A stretch of 59,704 bases of DNA from NCBI GenBank assembly GCA_964565715.1, contig CAZMGG010000018.1, forward strand, positions 1 through 59,704, in the 5' to 3' direction. The stretch is from CAZMGG01 sp964565715. GTDB taxonomy: Bacteria; Planctomycetota; UBA1135; UBA2386. Positions 1 through 9,430 of the stretch are shown piece after piece; position 1 is the first letter of the stretch; every line of letters begins with the position of its first letter. Made by a program: the position numbers and the translations under genes. Below the pieces are notes generated by a model. It made no database searches. It was not told where the DNA came from and saw only the letters and a program-made list of their open reading frames with translations.

Positions 1-1178
<1,178 letters not shown>

Positions 1179-1258
1179 TGGTCGGCTCGCGCCGCGCTGG
1201 CGCCCGGCGGCGTGGCCCTGTAATCCAATTCCAGCCGGCGACGCTGGACCGGTGACCC

Positions 1259-2032
1259 ATGGGCGACCTCTACAAGCAGGTGATCGAGATGGCGATCCTC
1301 GCCGTCCTGATCTACGCCACCCTGCGCTTCCTCGGCGAGACGCGGGGTTCGAACGTCGTGCGTGGGCTGGCCCTGCTGCTGATCACCGGCGTCACGGCGT
1401 TCATGATCCTGATCCAGGCCCTCAAGCTGGATCGCCTGGACTTCCTGTTCAACGCCATCGCCCAGTCCGTGGTGATCGGCCTGATCGTCGTGTTCCACCC
1501 GGAGATCCGGAAGGCGATCGTCCACCTCGGCGACTCGCCCATCTTCGGCCGCTTCTTCGGCCCGGAGACCAAGGTCGTGCCGCGCATCCTCCGTTCGGTG
1601 GCGCGCCTCAGCAAGGAACGCATCGGCGCCCTGATCGCGATCGAGCGCGAGGCGTCGCTGGCGCCGATGGCGGAGACCGGCATCACCATCGACGCCGAGC
1701 TGAACAGCTACCTGATCGAGTCGATCTTCTACCCCGGCGGCGCCCTGCACGACGGCGCCATCGTCATCCGTGACGATCGCATCGTCGCCGCCAGCTGCCT
1801 CCTGCCGCTGAGCCAGAACCCGGACGTCGACAAGCGCCTGGGCACCCGCCACCGCGCGGCGCTGGGGCTGGCCGAGGAGAGCGACGCGGTGAGCGTGGTG
1901 GTCTCCGAGGAGACCGGCAAGATCTCGCTGGCCGCCGGCGGCAAGCTCCATTTCGACCTCACCCTCGAACAGCTCGAACGCATGCTCGAGGAGAACCTCG
2001 GCCTCAAGCCAGGCCTCCAGCAGCCGGCCTGA
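1259..2032 (+). CDS. cdaA: Diadenylate cyclase CdaA (c-di-AMP synthase)
   Basis: A 257-residue membrane enzyme that condenses two ATP into cyclic di-AMP, a second messenger for potassium, osmotic and cell-wall homeostasis. Three predicted membrane helices lie at about residues 8-26, 33-52 and 62-79. They are followed by the cytoplasmic DAC domain with the two diagnostic motifs: DGA in LHDGAIVI (165-167) and RHR in GTRHRAALG (197-199). Length and architecture match CdaA/DacA rather than DisA or CdaS. The next gene, a YbbR-domain protein, begins one base after its stop codon, and glmM follows. This is the cdaA-cdaR-glmM order known from Firmicutes, so activity is probably set by CdaR and GlmM. 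Confidence 0.96.
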   Translation: MGDLYKQVIEMAILAVLIYATLRFLGETRGSNVVRGLALLLITGVTAFMILIQALKLDRLDFLFNAIAQSVVIGLIVVFHPEIRKAIVHLGDSPIFGRFFGPETKVVPRILRSVARLSKERIGALIAIEREASLAPMAETGITIDAELNSYLIESIFYPGGALHDGAIVIRDDRIVAASCLLPLSQNPDVDKRLGTRHRAALGLAEESDAVSVVVSEETGKISLAAGGKLHFDLTLEQLERMLEENLGLKPGLQQPA

Positions 2033-2033
2033 C

Positions 2034-3191
2034 ATGGGCGACCAACGACGCAAGAAGACGGTGTGGTCGTCGCTGGTGACCGATCCCTACCGCAAGCTGG
2101 CGGCCGTGGCCCTGGCCGTCGGCCTGTGGTACTTCCTCGACGCGCAGGTGACCAAGGACTGGACCGTCACCGCCACCCTGCGGGTCACCAACGAGGCGGT
2201 GCGCACGGCGATCGAGCCGGAGCCGGGGCACAACATCATGGTCCGCCTGCCGACCCAGACCGTGGCGGTGCGCGGCTTCAAGAACGCCGCCAGCGAGCGG
2301 CCGATCGACCGCGACACCGTGCAGCTCGTCTTCCGCGGCCCGCGCCACCTGGTCGACAGCGTCCGCGACAACCAGCTCACCCTGTTCGCCGGGCCGTTCC
2401 TCGACCGCAAGTGGGACGAGATCACCGCGCTGGACTTCACCGCCGCCGAGATCCGGCGCACCGACCGCACCCTGCAGGACCTCGAGATCAGCATGGATCC
2501 GCCGGTGGTGCGCGTCGAGCTGGAGCAGAAGAGCGTGCGCGACGTGCCGCTCAAGGCCGACGTGGTCGAGCTGCTGTGGCGCGATCCGCAGCACAAGGAA
2601 CGCCTGCACGGCCGGCTGCGGATGGACCGGGTCGAGTTCAATCGCGACTTCTGCCAGGTGCGCGGCCCGCGCAGCCTGATGCGCGCCTTCCCCAACCCGG
2701 ACCGGCGGCCGTTCGCGGTGCAGCTCGAGCCGATCAACGGCGAGCGGCAGGCCACCGGCGTGCTGACGCTCAACGGCGGCGACGGCACCCTCGAACTCGG
2801 CACCCAGGCGACCATCACCATCGAGCTGGTGCCCAACCACCGCGAGTTCAGCCTCGACATCCAGGTGCGGGTCGACGATCGCTCGCTGCCGCCCACCCTG
2901 CAGGGCAAGTACCGGCCGGTGCCGCCGATCCGCCAGGTGAAGATCAAGGCCAGCGGCGAGCTGGGCTCGCTGCTGGTGCCGATGAAGGACGACCCCGAGG
3001 CGCTGGCCCGCTTCGCCCACCAGTTCCTGCGCCTGGACGTCTGGATCCCGCCCCGCGACGACGAGGAGGGCTTCGCCCCCAACCTCGTGCGCGAGGCCCG
3101 GCTGGTGCTGCTGGGCCCGCTGGGCGACCGGCTCGACCCGATCAACTACGGCCTCGCCGAGGCTGTGTCGGTGGACCTGGTGCGCAACTGA
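2034..3191 (+). CDS. cdaR: YbbR-domain protein CdaR, regulator of CdaA
   Basis: A 385-residue protein with one N-terminal membrane helix (about residues 19-37, beginning DPYRKLAAVALAVGLWYF). A long extracytoplasmic part follows, made of repeated beta-rich YbbR-type segments (for example VRLPTQTVAVRGFKN and the segment around VRVELEQKSVRDVPLKADV). In other bacteria CdaR binds the membrane part of CdaA and modulates c-di-AMP synthesis. The assignment rests on the helix-plus-YbbR layout and on its place between cdaA and glmM. The ATG sits one base after the cdaA stop, so translation is probably coupled. It ends 42 bases before glmM. The repeats are divergent, so the number of YbbR units is uncertain. 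Confidence 0.88.
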   Translation: MGDQRRKKTVWSSLVTDPYRKLAAVALAVGLWYFLDAQVTKDWTVTATLRVTNEAVRTAIEPEPGHNIMVRLPTQTVAVRGFKNAASERPIDRDTVQLVFRGPRHLVDSVRDNQLTLFAGPFLDRKWDEITALDFTAAEIRRTDRTLQDLEISMDPPVVRVELEQKSVRDVPLKADVVELLWRDPQHKERLHGRLRMDRVEFNRDFCQVRGPRSLMRAFPNPDRRPFAVQLEPINGERQATGVLTLNGGDGTLELGTQATITIELVPNHREFSLDIQVRVDDRSLPPTLQGKYRPVPPIRQVKIKASGELGSLLVPMKDDPEALARFAHQFLRLDVWIPPRDDEEGFAPNLVREARLVLLGPLGDRLDPINYGLAEAVSVDLVRN

Positions 3192-3233
3192 CCGGCCCGC
3201 AAGCGTCCCGCCGCCCATCACGCCCGAGACACC

Positions 3234-4586
3234 ATGAGCTGGAGCCCTGAATCCCTGAAGTTCGGCACCGACGGCCTGCGGGCCCGCGCCGGCGAGCCGC
3301 CGATGGACCCGGAGTCGCTGCGCCGCGTTGGCGCTGCGCTGGGCGTGCTGCTGCAGGGCTCGGGCACCGAGCAGAAGCGCGTCCTGGTCGGCAACGACGG
3401 CCGCGAGTCGGCCTCGTGGATCCTGGAGGCGCTGGCCCAGGGCCTGCACGGCGCCGACGTGGCGGTGGCCGACGCCGGCCTGCTGACCACGCCCGCCCTG
3501 GCGTTCCTCTGCCGCACCCAGCCGGTCGATGCGGCGATCATGCTGAGCGCGTCGCACAACCCGGCCCACGACAACGGCCTGAAGGTGTTCGGCGCCGACG
3601 GCCGGAAGCTGTCCGACGACCTCGAGCGCCGCCTCGAGGTGCTGGCCGCCGAACTGCGCCCCGCCGAGCTGAAGACCCCGCGCATCCGCGAACGCGGCGA
3701 GCTGCTGCGCACCTACGAGGACCACCTGGCCAACTGCTTCCCGGACCTGGACCTGACCGGGCTGCGCATCGTCGTGGACGCCGCCAACGGCGGCGGCTCG
3801 CTGCTGGCGCCCACGGTGCTGCGCAGCCTCGGCGCCGAGGTGATCCCGGTCTGCTGCGAGCCCGACGGCTTCAACATCAACGACGGCTGCGGCGCCCTGC
3901 ACCCGGAGGCGGCGGTGGCCGCCGTGCAGGCCGAGCGCGCCCACCTCGGCATCTGCCTGGACGGCGACGGCGATCGCGGCATCTTCGTCGACGAGCACGG
4001 CACCGTCCGCGACGGCGACGACCAGCTCGCCGCGTTCGGCGCCGACCTGCTCCGCCGGGGTGAACTGCCGCAGGCCACGGTGGTGGCCACGGTGATGAGC
4101 AACCTCGGCCTGCACCGCGCCCTGCAGCAGGCCGGCATCCGCGTGCACACCACGCCGGTGGGCGACCGCCACGTCGGCCAGGCCATGCGCGAGCACGGCT
4201 TCGGGCTCGGCGGCGAGCAGTCGGGTCACATCCTTTTCGCCGGCAAGGGCCACCTGACCGGCGACGGCCTGTTCACCGCCCTCTGGCTGCTGTCGCTGCC
4301 CGGCATCCGCGAACGGGGCCTCAGCTCGGCGTTCGCCGCCTTCCGCCGCTTCCCGCAGCTCCTGCGCAACGTGCCGGTGCGCAGCAAGCCGGACCTGGAT
4401 TCGATCCCGGCGATCGCCGCGGCCTCGCAGGCGGTCCGCGACGAACTGGGTCAGGACGGCCGCCTGGTGCTGCGCTACTCCGGCACCGAGTCGCTGTGCC
4501 GCGTCATGGTCGAGGGCCCGGACGCGGCCCAGGTCGAACGGCTGACCTCGGGCCTGGCCGACGTGATCCGGCGGGAGATCGGCTGA
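3234..4586 (+). CDS. glmM: Phosphoglucosamine mutase GlmM
   Basis: A 450-residue alpha-D-phosphohexomutase converting glucosamine-6-phosphate to glucosamine-1-phosphate for UDP-GlcNAc synthesis (peptidoglycan and lipid A). All four family sites are visible. The N-terminal KFGTDGLR is at residues 9-16. The phosphoserine loop is SASHNP (105-110). The metal loop DGDGDRG lies near residue 243, followed by the sugar loop GGEQSG. The C-terminal phosphate-binding loop is RYSGTES. Full length for the family. In Firmicutes GlmM binds and inhibits CdaA, so its place directly after cdaA-cdaR may matter for regulation as well as metabolism. The stop overlaps the tsaB start by one base (TGATG). Confidence 0.96.
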   Translation: MSWSPESLKFGTDGLRARAGEPPMDPESLRRVGAALGVLLQGSGTEQKRVLVGNDGRESASWILEALAQGLHGADVAVADAGLLTTPALAFLCRTQPVDAAIMLSASHNPAHDNGLKVFGADGRKLSDDLERRLEVLAAELRPAELKTPRIRERGELLRTYEDHLANCFPDLDLTGLRIVVDAANGGGSLLAPTVLRSLGAEVIPVCCEPDGFNINDGCGALHPEAAVAAVQAERAHLGICLDGDGDRGIFVDEHGTVRDGDDQLAAFGADLLRRGELPQATVVATVMSNLGLHRALQQAGIRVHTTPVGDRHVGQAMREHGFGLGGEQSGHILFAGKGHLTGDGLFTALWLLSLPGIRERGLSSAFAAFRRFPQLLRNVPVRSKPDLDSIPAIAAASQAVRDELGQDGRLVLRYSGTESLCRVMVEGPDAAQVERLTSGLADVIRREIG

Positions 4587-5263
4587 TGCCGGCGGCGGCG
4601 CCCGCCGCGCTGGCGCTGCAGGCCAGCGCCTGCAGCGGCCCGTTCCACTGCACCGCGGCCCTGCGCGTCGGCGACGCGGTGCATCTGGCGACGCCGCCGC
4701 CGGGCCAGCGGACCGATCTGGCGGTGCTGGTCCGCGACCTGCTGCGGGCCCACGGCATCGCCGCCGCCGCACTCGGCGAGATCCGCCTCGACGTCGGCCC
4801 CGGCAGCTACGTCGGCCTGCGGGTGGCGGTGACCTTCGGCCGCGTGCTGGCGCGCTTCTCGCAGGCGCGCCTGCTCACCTGCACCAGCCTGGAACTGATC
4901 GCGGCCGCGGCGGTGGCCGAAGGCGCCGCGGCACCGGTGCTGCGGCCGGTGCTCGATGCACGCCGCGGCCGCTGCCACACCGCGGCGTTGACCGTGGCCG
5001 CGGGCCGGTTGCGTCTCCGCGGCGAACCGGCCGCCCTGACCCTCGACGAACTGACGGCCGCGATCGGTCCCGACGACCTGCTGCTGGCCGCGCCGCCGCT
5101 GCACGCGACGCTGGCGCCGGCACTGCCGGCCGGCGCGCGGCTGCAGGCGGCGCCGGCGGTGGACGCCACGATGCTGTTCGCGGCCTCACTGCAGCCGGCG
5201 GAGCCGGTGCCGTCGGCCATCGAGCCCCTCTACCTGATGGGCTCCTACGCCGATCCCGTCTGA
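4586..5263 (+). CDS. tsaB: tRNA threonylcarbamoyladenosine biosynthesis protein TsaB
   Basis: A 225-residue ASKHA-fold protein that partners TsaD in making N6-threonylcarbamoyladenosine at tRNA position 37. The TsaB signature is present as GPGSYVGLRVAV near residue 72, close to the usual GPGSFTGLR. It is preceded by the short beta segment LALQASACSGPFHCTAAL, where the usual first catalytic Asp (ALDTS) is replaced by Gln. TsaB is generally non-catalytic, so this substitution is tolerable. The ATG at 4586 overlaps the glmM stop by one base and gives the expected length; an upstream start would run inside glmM. It is the last gene of the ftsH-cdaA-cdaR-glmM-tsaB run. Confidence 0.85.
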   Translation: MPAAAPAALALQASACSGPFHCTAALRVGDAVHLATPPPGQRTDLAVLVRDLLRAHGIAAAALGEIRLDVGPGSYVGLRVAVTFGRVLARFSQARLLTCTSLELIAAAAVAEGAAAPVLRPVLDARRGRCHTAALTVAAGRLRLRGEPAALTLDELTAAIGPDDLLLAAPPLHATLAPALPAGARLQAAPAVDATMLFAASLQPAEPVPSAIEPLYLMGSYADPV

Positions 5264-5294
5264 ACGGCCCGGCACCTGGACCCCGGAACGCAGA

Positions 5295-5320
5295 ACGGCC
5301 CGCGGATCACCGCGGGCCGT
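5295..5320. terminator. Hairpin terminator between tsaB and the histone gene
   Basis: A perfect 11-bp GC-rich inverted repeat (arms 5295-5305 and 5310-5320, loop ATCA). It lies in the 106-bp gap between two convergent genes, 32 bases after tsaB and 50 bases after the histone stop. No long T-run follows on either strand, but the symmetry and position fit a bidirectional terminator or mRNA 3'-end stabiliser. Confidence 0.7.
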
Positions 5321-5369
5321 CCATCGGGCAGGCTGCGAGGCAGCGCTGCAACTCGCGCTGGAGATCGTG

Positions 5370-5561
5370 CTACAGGTCGCAGGGACGCAGGGTCTTGCGC
5401 TTGTTGCCGAGCGCGCGCGCCTCGGCCGTCTTGATGATCGCGCGCACCGCGCCGTCGAGGGCGCCGTAGAAGTCCGACGAGACGTTGCACTTCTGGACGG
5501 CGTCCTTGGTGCGGGACTTGGAGATGATCAGCTCCTTGGTGACCTTCTTCTTCGCGGCCAT
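5370..5561 (-). CDS. Bacterial single histone-fold protein
   Basis: A 63-residue basic protein beginning MAAKKKVTKELIISKSRTKD. The lysine-rich tail is followed by a short helix (about 14-23), a loop, one long helix (about 30-50, starting FYGALDGAVRAI) and the C-terminal motif RKTLRPCDL. That R-x-T-x-x-x-x-D pattern is the loop-2/alpha-3 signature of the histone fold, as in archaeal histones. Length and truncated third helix match the small bacterial histones described from Bdellovibrio and Leptospira. The likely role is DNA binding or compaction as a dimer. I chose the ATG at 5561 because an AAGAAGGA ribosome site lies about 10 bases upstream. Ribosomal protein S21 was considered because of size and basicity, but the Arg/Lys pattern does not fit. 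Confidence 0.75.
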   Translation of the reverse strand: MAAKKKVTKELIISKSRTKDAVQKCNVSSDFYGALDGAVRAIIKTAEARALGNKRKTLRPCDL

Positions 5562-5598
5562 GACTGTGTGATCCTTCTTGAGCTTCGGGGTGTTTGCG

Positions 5599-5615
5599 CC
5601 GGGCGAAGCGCCCGG
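5599..5615 (-). promoter_or_regulatory. Hairpin in the histone gene leader
   Basis: A perfect 7-bp stem (5599-5605 with 5609-5615, loop of three bases) lies 38-54 bases upstream of the histone start codon, where it would be in the transcribed leader. It could stabilise the mRNA or regulate translation. The stem is short, so significance is uncertain. Confidence 0.3.
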
Positions 5616-5652
5616 TGACAACGTGCGGGAGGTTCGGCGGGCCGAGCGGCCC

Positions 5653-5658
5653 TGTCAA
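5653..5658 (-). promoter_or_regulatory. Candidate -35 element of the histone gene
   Basis: A perfect TTGACA is read on the minus strand about 95 bases upstream of the histone start. At 17-bp spacing the -10 position reads GAACCT, which is weak. The surrounding AAAAAT stretch is unusual in this GC-rich DNA. Supported only by consensus match and position. Confidence 0.3.
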
Positions 5659-5798
5659 CCAAAAATCCGCGCCGGAACGGCTCAAATCGCCGATTCGGGG
5701 CCGTTCTCGCCGGCCGGCCCCGCGACCGCCCCCGCCACCCGACTCTCGACCACCGCCGCACCCCCGCCTAGAGTGGTCCGCCCGAACCCGGAGCGAGC

Positions 5799-8700
5799 TT
5801 GAGCTGGCGCAAGATCCTGATGCTGACCGTGGCCCTGCTGGCGGGCCTCCTGGCCACGACCTGGATCGTGCTGCAGCAGACCGGCGCCGCCGCGGCCCTG
5901 GTGCGCTCGCTGCTCAGGGACGCGCTGGCCGCCGACTTCACCCTGCGAGACGCCGAGGTGGACCTGGGCCAGGGAACGCTCACCCTGCGGGGCCTGCGCA
6001 TCGGCGACCCGGCCCGCTCCGGCGCCGACCTGGCCGAGGTCGCGAGCCTGCGGATCGGCGTCGACACCAACCCGCTCGGCGACATCCTGCGGGTGCACGA
6101 GGTGGAGGTGCGGGGCCTCGCGCTGCGCCTCGACCTGGCCAGCGGCCGGCTGCCGACCCTGGGCGAACTGCTGCGCCAGACCGGCGACCGGCGCGCCGAG
6201 CCCCCCGAGCGGCTGCCGCCCCTGCGGGTGCGGGACTCGACGATCGAGGTCCGCTTCCGCCCGGACCTGCCACCGCTCCGGCTCACCGGTCTGACCCTGG
6301 ACCTGCTGCCGGTCCGCGGCAGCGAGCAGCAGGGCCAGCTCACCGGTTCGGCGCGCTGGCCGGACCTGGGCCTCCTCTTCGAACTGACCGGCAGCGCCGA
6401 CGCCCGGACCGGCGAGGCGCGCGCCACGGCCCGGCTCGTGCCGACCCAGATCGACGACGGCCTGCTGGGCCGGATCGCGGCGTTCGTACCCGACGCGCCG
6501 CGCACCGGCCTCACCGGCCGGCTGCAGCAGCTGGTGCTGTGGGTCGAGCAGCGGCCCGCCGCGCAGAGCGGCGAGCCCCTGCCGGCGGCGCTGGCCGGCA
6601 TCGACCTGCACGCCGACGAACTGGGCTGCACGCTGGCCGAGGTGCCCTATCCGATCGCCGGCGCGACCCTGGAGGCGTCGTGCAGCACCGCCGACGACGG
6701 CACCGTCGCCGCGCGGATCCGGCAGGCCGGGCCGCTGGGTGACCTCGACGTGCGCGGCCGCGTCACCGGCGCGCTGACGACGCCGACCTTCGAGCTGCGC
6801 GCCGCCGGCCGCGGGATCGTCGTCGGCGAGGCCTCGCTGGGCGCGCTGGGCCGACTGCGGGCGGGGCGCAACGTCATCGCCGCCCTGCAGCCGACGGCAG
6901 GGCTGGTCGACGTCGACCTGTTCCTCCGCCGCCACCCCGACGACCGCGAGGACCTGGACCTGGACCTGACGGTGCGCGACGCGGCGCTGACCTATCACGG
7001 CTTCGGCGGCGAACGGCGGGTCGGCTTCCCGCTGCCGCTGCAGGGCGCCAGCGGCCGCGTCCACATCCGCGACCACATCGTCACCCTGGACGACCTGCGG
7101 GCCACGCTGCAGGACGGCGAGGGCGGCGAGGTTCACTGCCACGGCACCGTGCCGGCCCGCGCCGGCCTGCCGGCGGGCATCCACGTCGACGTGCACGTGC
7201 CAGCGGTGTCGTTCACCCCGGCCCTGCGCACGGCGCTGGGCACGCTGCTGCGCGACGACGGGCGGCTGTTCGACGAACTGTCGCCCACCGGACGGGCCCA
7301 GGTCTGGGTCCGGGTCCGTTCGCCCGCGGACGGCGACTGGCAGGTGCGGATCGAACCGCTCGGCTGCGGCCTCACCTGGCATCGCTTCCCGCTGCCGCTC
7401 GCCGACGTGACCGGCGCCATCCACCTCCGCGACGAGGGCGCCACCTTCGACGTCACCGGCCGCCACGGCGACGGCCGGGTGACCGCCCGCGGCCGGCTCG
7501 GCTTCCCGCCGGCGCCCGGCGAGTCCTGGCAGACCGCCGTGTGGGTCGGCGCCGAGGACCTGACGCTGGGCGATCCCCTCCGCGCGGCGGCCACCACCCT
7601 GGCCCCGGACCTCGTCGAGCTGTGGCGGGCCCTGGATCCCCGCGGCACGCTCGCCGCCGACGTCACGGTGTGGAACGAGGATGGCGATCCGGAGCCGGCC
7701 TACGACGCCCACCTGACCCTGCGCGACGGCACGGTGACCGCCGCCGCCGCCGGCCGGACCCTGGGCGCGGTGGCCGGCGAGGTGTTCGTGCACGGTCACG
7801 GCCGCGAGCAACGCGTCGAACTCGACGGCCTGCGGGCCCGGCTGGCCGACGGCAACGGCCGGCTGCAGCCGCACGCCGCGCAGCTCGCCCTGGCCGGCAG
7901 CGTGCATCTGCGCGAAGGGCGCAACGCCGGCGAGGACCTGACCGCGGTGGTGCGCGACCTGCCGCTGGACGACGAGCTCCGCGACAGCCTCGACCGCCTG
8001 GGCGCCCTCGACCGCGCCACCTGGGACGTACTGCGGCCGAGCGGCCGCGTCGACCTGGTCCTGCGGCGGCAACGGGCGGCAGCCGCGACCGCCGCCAGCC
8101 ACGACCTGACCGTGCACCTGCGTACCGCCGCCAGCGACGCGCCGATGCTGCCCGCCCGCGCCACCGACGTCACCGGCCAGCTCCGCGTCCGCGACGGCCA
8201 GGTCGAATGGACCGACCTGCGCGCCCGCGTCGCCGACGCCCAGGTCGCGTGCAGCGCCGGCTACGTGCGGCCCGCCGCCGACGCCCCCGACGTCACCGAG
8301 GTGATGTTCGACGTCAGCGCCGACCGCTTCCCGGTGGACGACCGGCTGGCCCGGCTGTTCGCCGGGCCGATGCGCCAGGCGGTGCTCGACCGCCGGCTGC
8401 AGGGGAGCGTGCGCGTGCCGCAGCTCCGCCTCTGGTTCCGCATCCCGCCGGCCGGCGGCGGCGAACTGGCGACGACGCTGGCCGGCAGCCTGCAGCCGAT
8501 CGACGTGTCGCTGCAGCTCGGCACCCGGGTGGAGGCGTTCCACGGCCTGATCCGGCTGCAGGAGAGCCGCATCGACGGCGACGGCGGCGCCCTGCACGGC
8601 ACCATCGAGAACGGATCCTGCCGCATCTTCGGCCAGGGCGTCGACGCGCTGGCCGCCGGCTTCGTCGCCGACGCGCGGCAGGTGCAGTTCGGCGACTTCG

Positions 8701-9386
8701 CCCTGCGCCTGCACGGCGGGCGCATCCGCGGCCGCCCGGGCCCGCCGCCCCTGGTCTACCGGATGCCCGGCAGCGACGGCGGCGGCCGCGACGGCGTGCT
8801 GTCCCTCAACCTGGAGCTCGACGGCATCTCGCTGGCCGACCTGCTGCGCGAAGGCGGCTACGACAACCCGCCCTATTCCGGCACCCTGCGCGGCCATCTG
8901 CAGCTCGACCGGCTGGAGGGCGCCGACTTCGTCGACATGGTCGCCAACGGCCGCCTGCAGCTCGCCGATGGCAACCTCGGCACGGTGCCGGTGTTCACCG
9001 CCATCTACGCCCAGCTCAGCGTCCAGGACCGGCCGCGCTTCGAGGGCGGCACCCTGGCGTTCCGCGTGGCCGATCGCCGGCTCACCTTCGACGAACTGCT
9101 GGTCCGCTCGCCGCTGCTGCAGATCAGCGGCACCGGCTCGATGACCATGGAGGGCTACGTCGACATCCGGCTGGTGATCGACAACCTGTTCGGCGGCGCC
9201 GCCAACATGCTGCTGCTGCCGCAGATCTTCCAGTCGATCGCCTCGAGCCTGGTCCGCTTCCACCTGTACGGCCACCTGCGCGACCTGCGCACCGAGCCGC
9301 GCTGGATCACCGAGCGGGATCCGCGCCGGTTGCGCCTGACGCCGGTGCCACCGCGGCTGCAGCGACCCAAGCGCCCGGCCTTCTGA
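5799..9386 (+). CDS. Large AsmA-like envelope protein
   Basis: A 1195-residue protein with one N-terminal membrane helix (WRKILMLTVALLAGLLATTW), followed by a very long, repetitive beta-rich region with LxLxxLxL-type strands typical of AsmA/TamB/YhdP proteins. The last 200 residues resemble an AsmA C-terminal domain: GTLRGHLQLDRLEGAD, then GGTLAFRVADRRLTFDELL, then a hydrophobic MEGYVDIRLVIDNLF section. Such proteins are periplasm-spanning and are thought to carry phospholipid between inner and outer membrane, implying a two-membrane cell. I chose the TTG at 5799 because GGAG sits six bases before it and it supplies the basic residues ahead of the helix; an in-frame ATG at 5820 is the alternative. 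manC follows after 44 bases. Confidence 0.78.
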   Translation: MSWRKILMLTVALLAGLLATTWIVLQQTGAAAALVRSLLRDALAADFTLRDAEVDLGQGTLTLRGLRIGDPARSGADLAEVASLRIGVDTNPLGDILRVHEVEVRGLALRLDLASGRLPTLGELLRQTGDRRAEPPERLPPLRVRDSTIEVRFRPDLPPLRLTGLTLDLLPVRGSEQQGQLTGSARWPDLGLLFELTGSADARTGEARATARLVPTQIDDGLLGRIAAFVPDAPRTGLTGRLQQLVLWVEQRPAAQSGEPLPAALAGIDLHADELGCTLAEVPYPIAGATLEASCSTADDGTVAARIRQAGPLGDLDVRGRVTGALTTPTFELRAAGRGIVVGEASLGALGRLRAGRNVIAALQPTAGLVDVDLFLRRHPDDREDLDLDLTVRDAALTYHGFGGERRVGFPLPLQGASGRVHIRDHIVTLDDLRATLQDGEGGEVHCHGTVPARAGLPAGIHVDVHVPAVSFTPALRTALGTLLRDDGRLFDELSPTGRAQVWVRVRSPADGDWQVRIEPLGCGLTWHRFPLPLADVTGAIHLRDEGATFDVTGRHGDGRVTARGRLGFPPAPGESWQTAVWVGAEDLTLGDPLRAAATTLAPDLVELWRALDPRGTLAADVTVWNEDGDPEPAYDAHLTLRDGTVTAAAAGRTLGAVAGEVFVHGHGREQRVELDGLRARLADGNGRLQPHAAQLALAGSVHLREGRNAGEDLTAVVRDLPLDDELRDSLDRLGALDRATWDVLRPSGRVDLVLRRQRAAAATAASHDLTVHLRTAASDAPMLPARATDVTGQLRVRDGQVEWTDLRARVADAQVACSAGYVRPAADAPDVTEVMFDVSADRFPVDDRLARLFAGPMRQAVLDRRLQGSVRVPQLRLWFRIPPAGGGELATTLAGSLQPIDVSLQLGTRVEAFHGLIRLQESRIDGDGGALHGTIENGSCRIFGQGVDALAAGFVADARQVQFGDFALRLHGGRIRGRPGPPPLVYRMPGSDGGGRDGVLSLNLELDGISLADLLREGGYDNPPYSGTLRGHLQLDRLEGADFVDMVANGRLQLADGNLGTVPVFTAIYAQLSVQDRPRFEGGTLAFRVADRRLTFDELLVRSPLLQISGTGSMTMEGYVDIRLVIDNLFGGAANMLLLPQIFQSIASSLVRFHLYGHLRDLRTEPRWITERDPRRLRLTPVPPRLQRPKRPAF

Positions 9387-9430
9387 GCCGCCGGCGATTC
9401 CCGCGGCCCTTCCTGCTAGAACGTCGCCCC

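Noticed and set aside
2004..4772. Long minus-strand frame opposite cdaR and glmM
   Set aside because: It is a GC-rich antisense shadow; its protein is low-complexity and has no motifs, while the plus-strand genes are complete and recognisable.
5370..5561. Ribosomal protein S21
   Set aside because: Size and basic charge fit, but the sequence ends in the histone-type RKTLRPCDL and lacks the S21 arginine-rich pattern.
5682..9275. Long minus-strand frame opposite the AsmA-like gene
   Set aside because: Low-complexity Gln/Ala/Gly/Arg sequence typical of an antisense frame in high-GC DNA.
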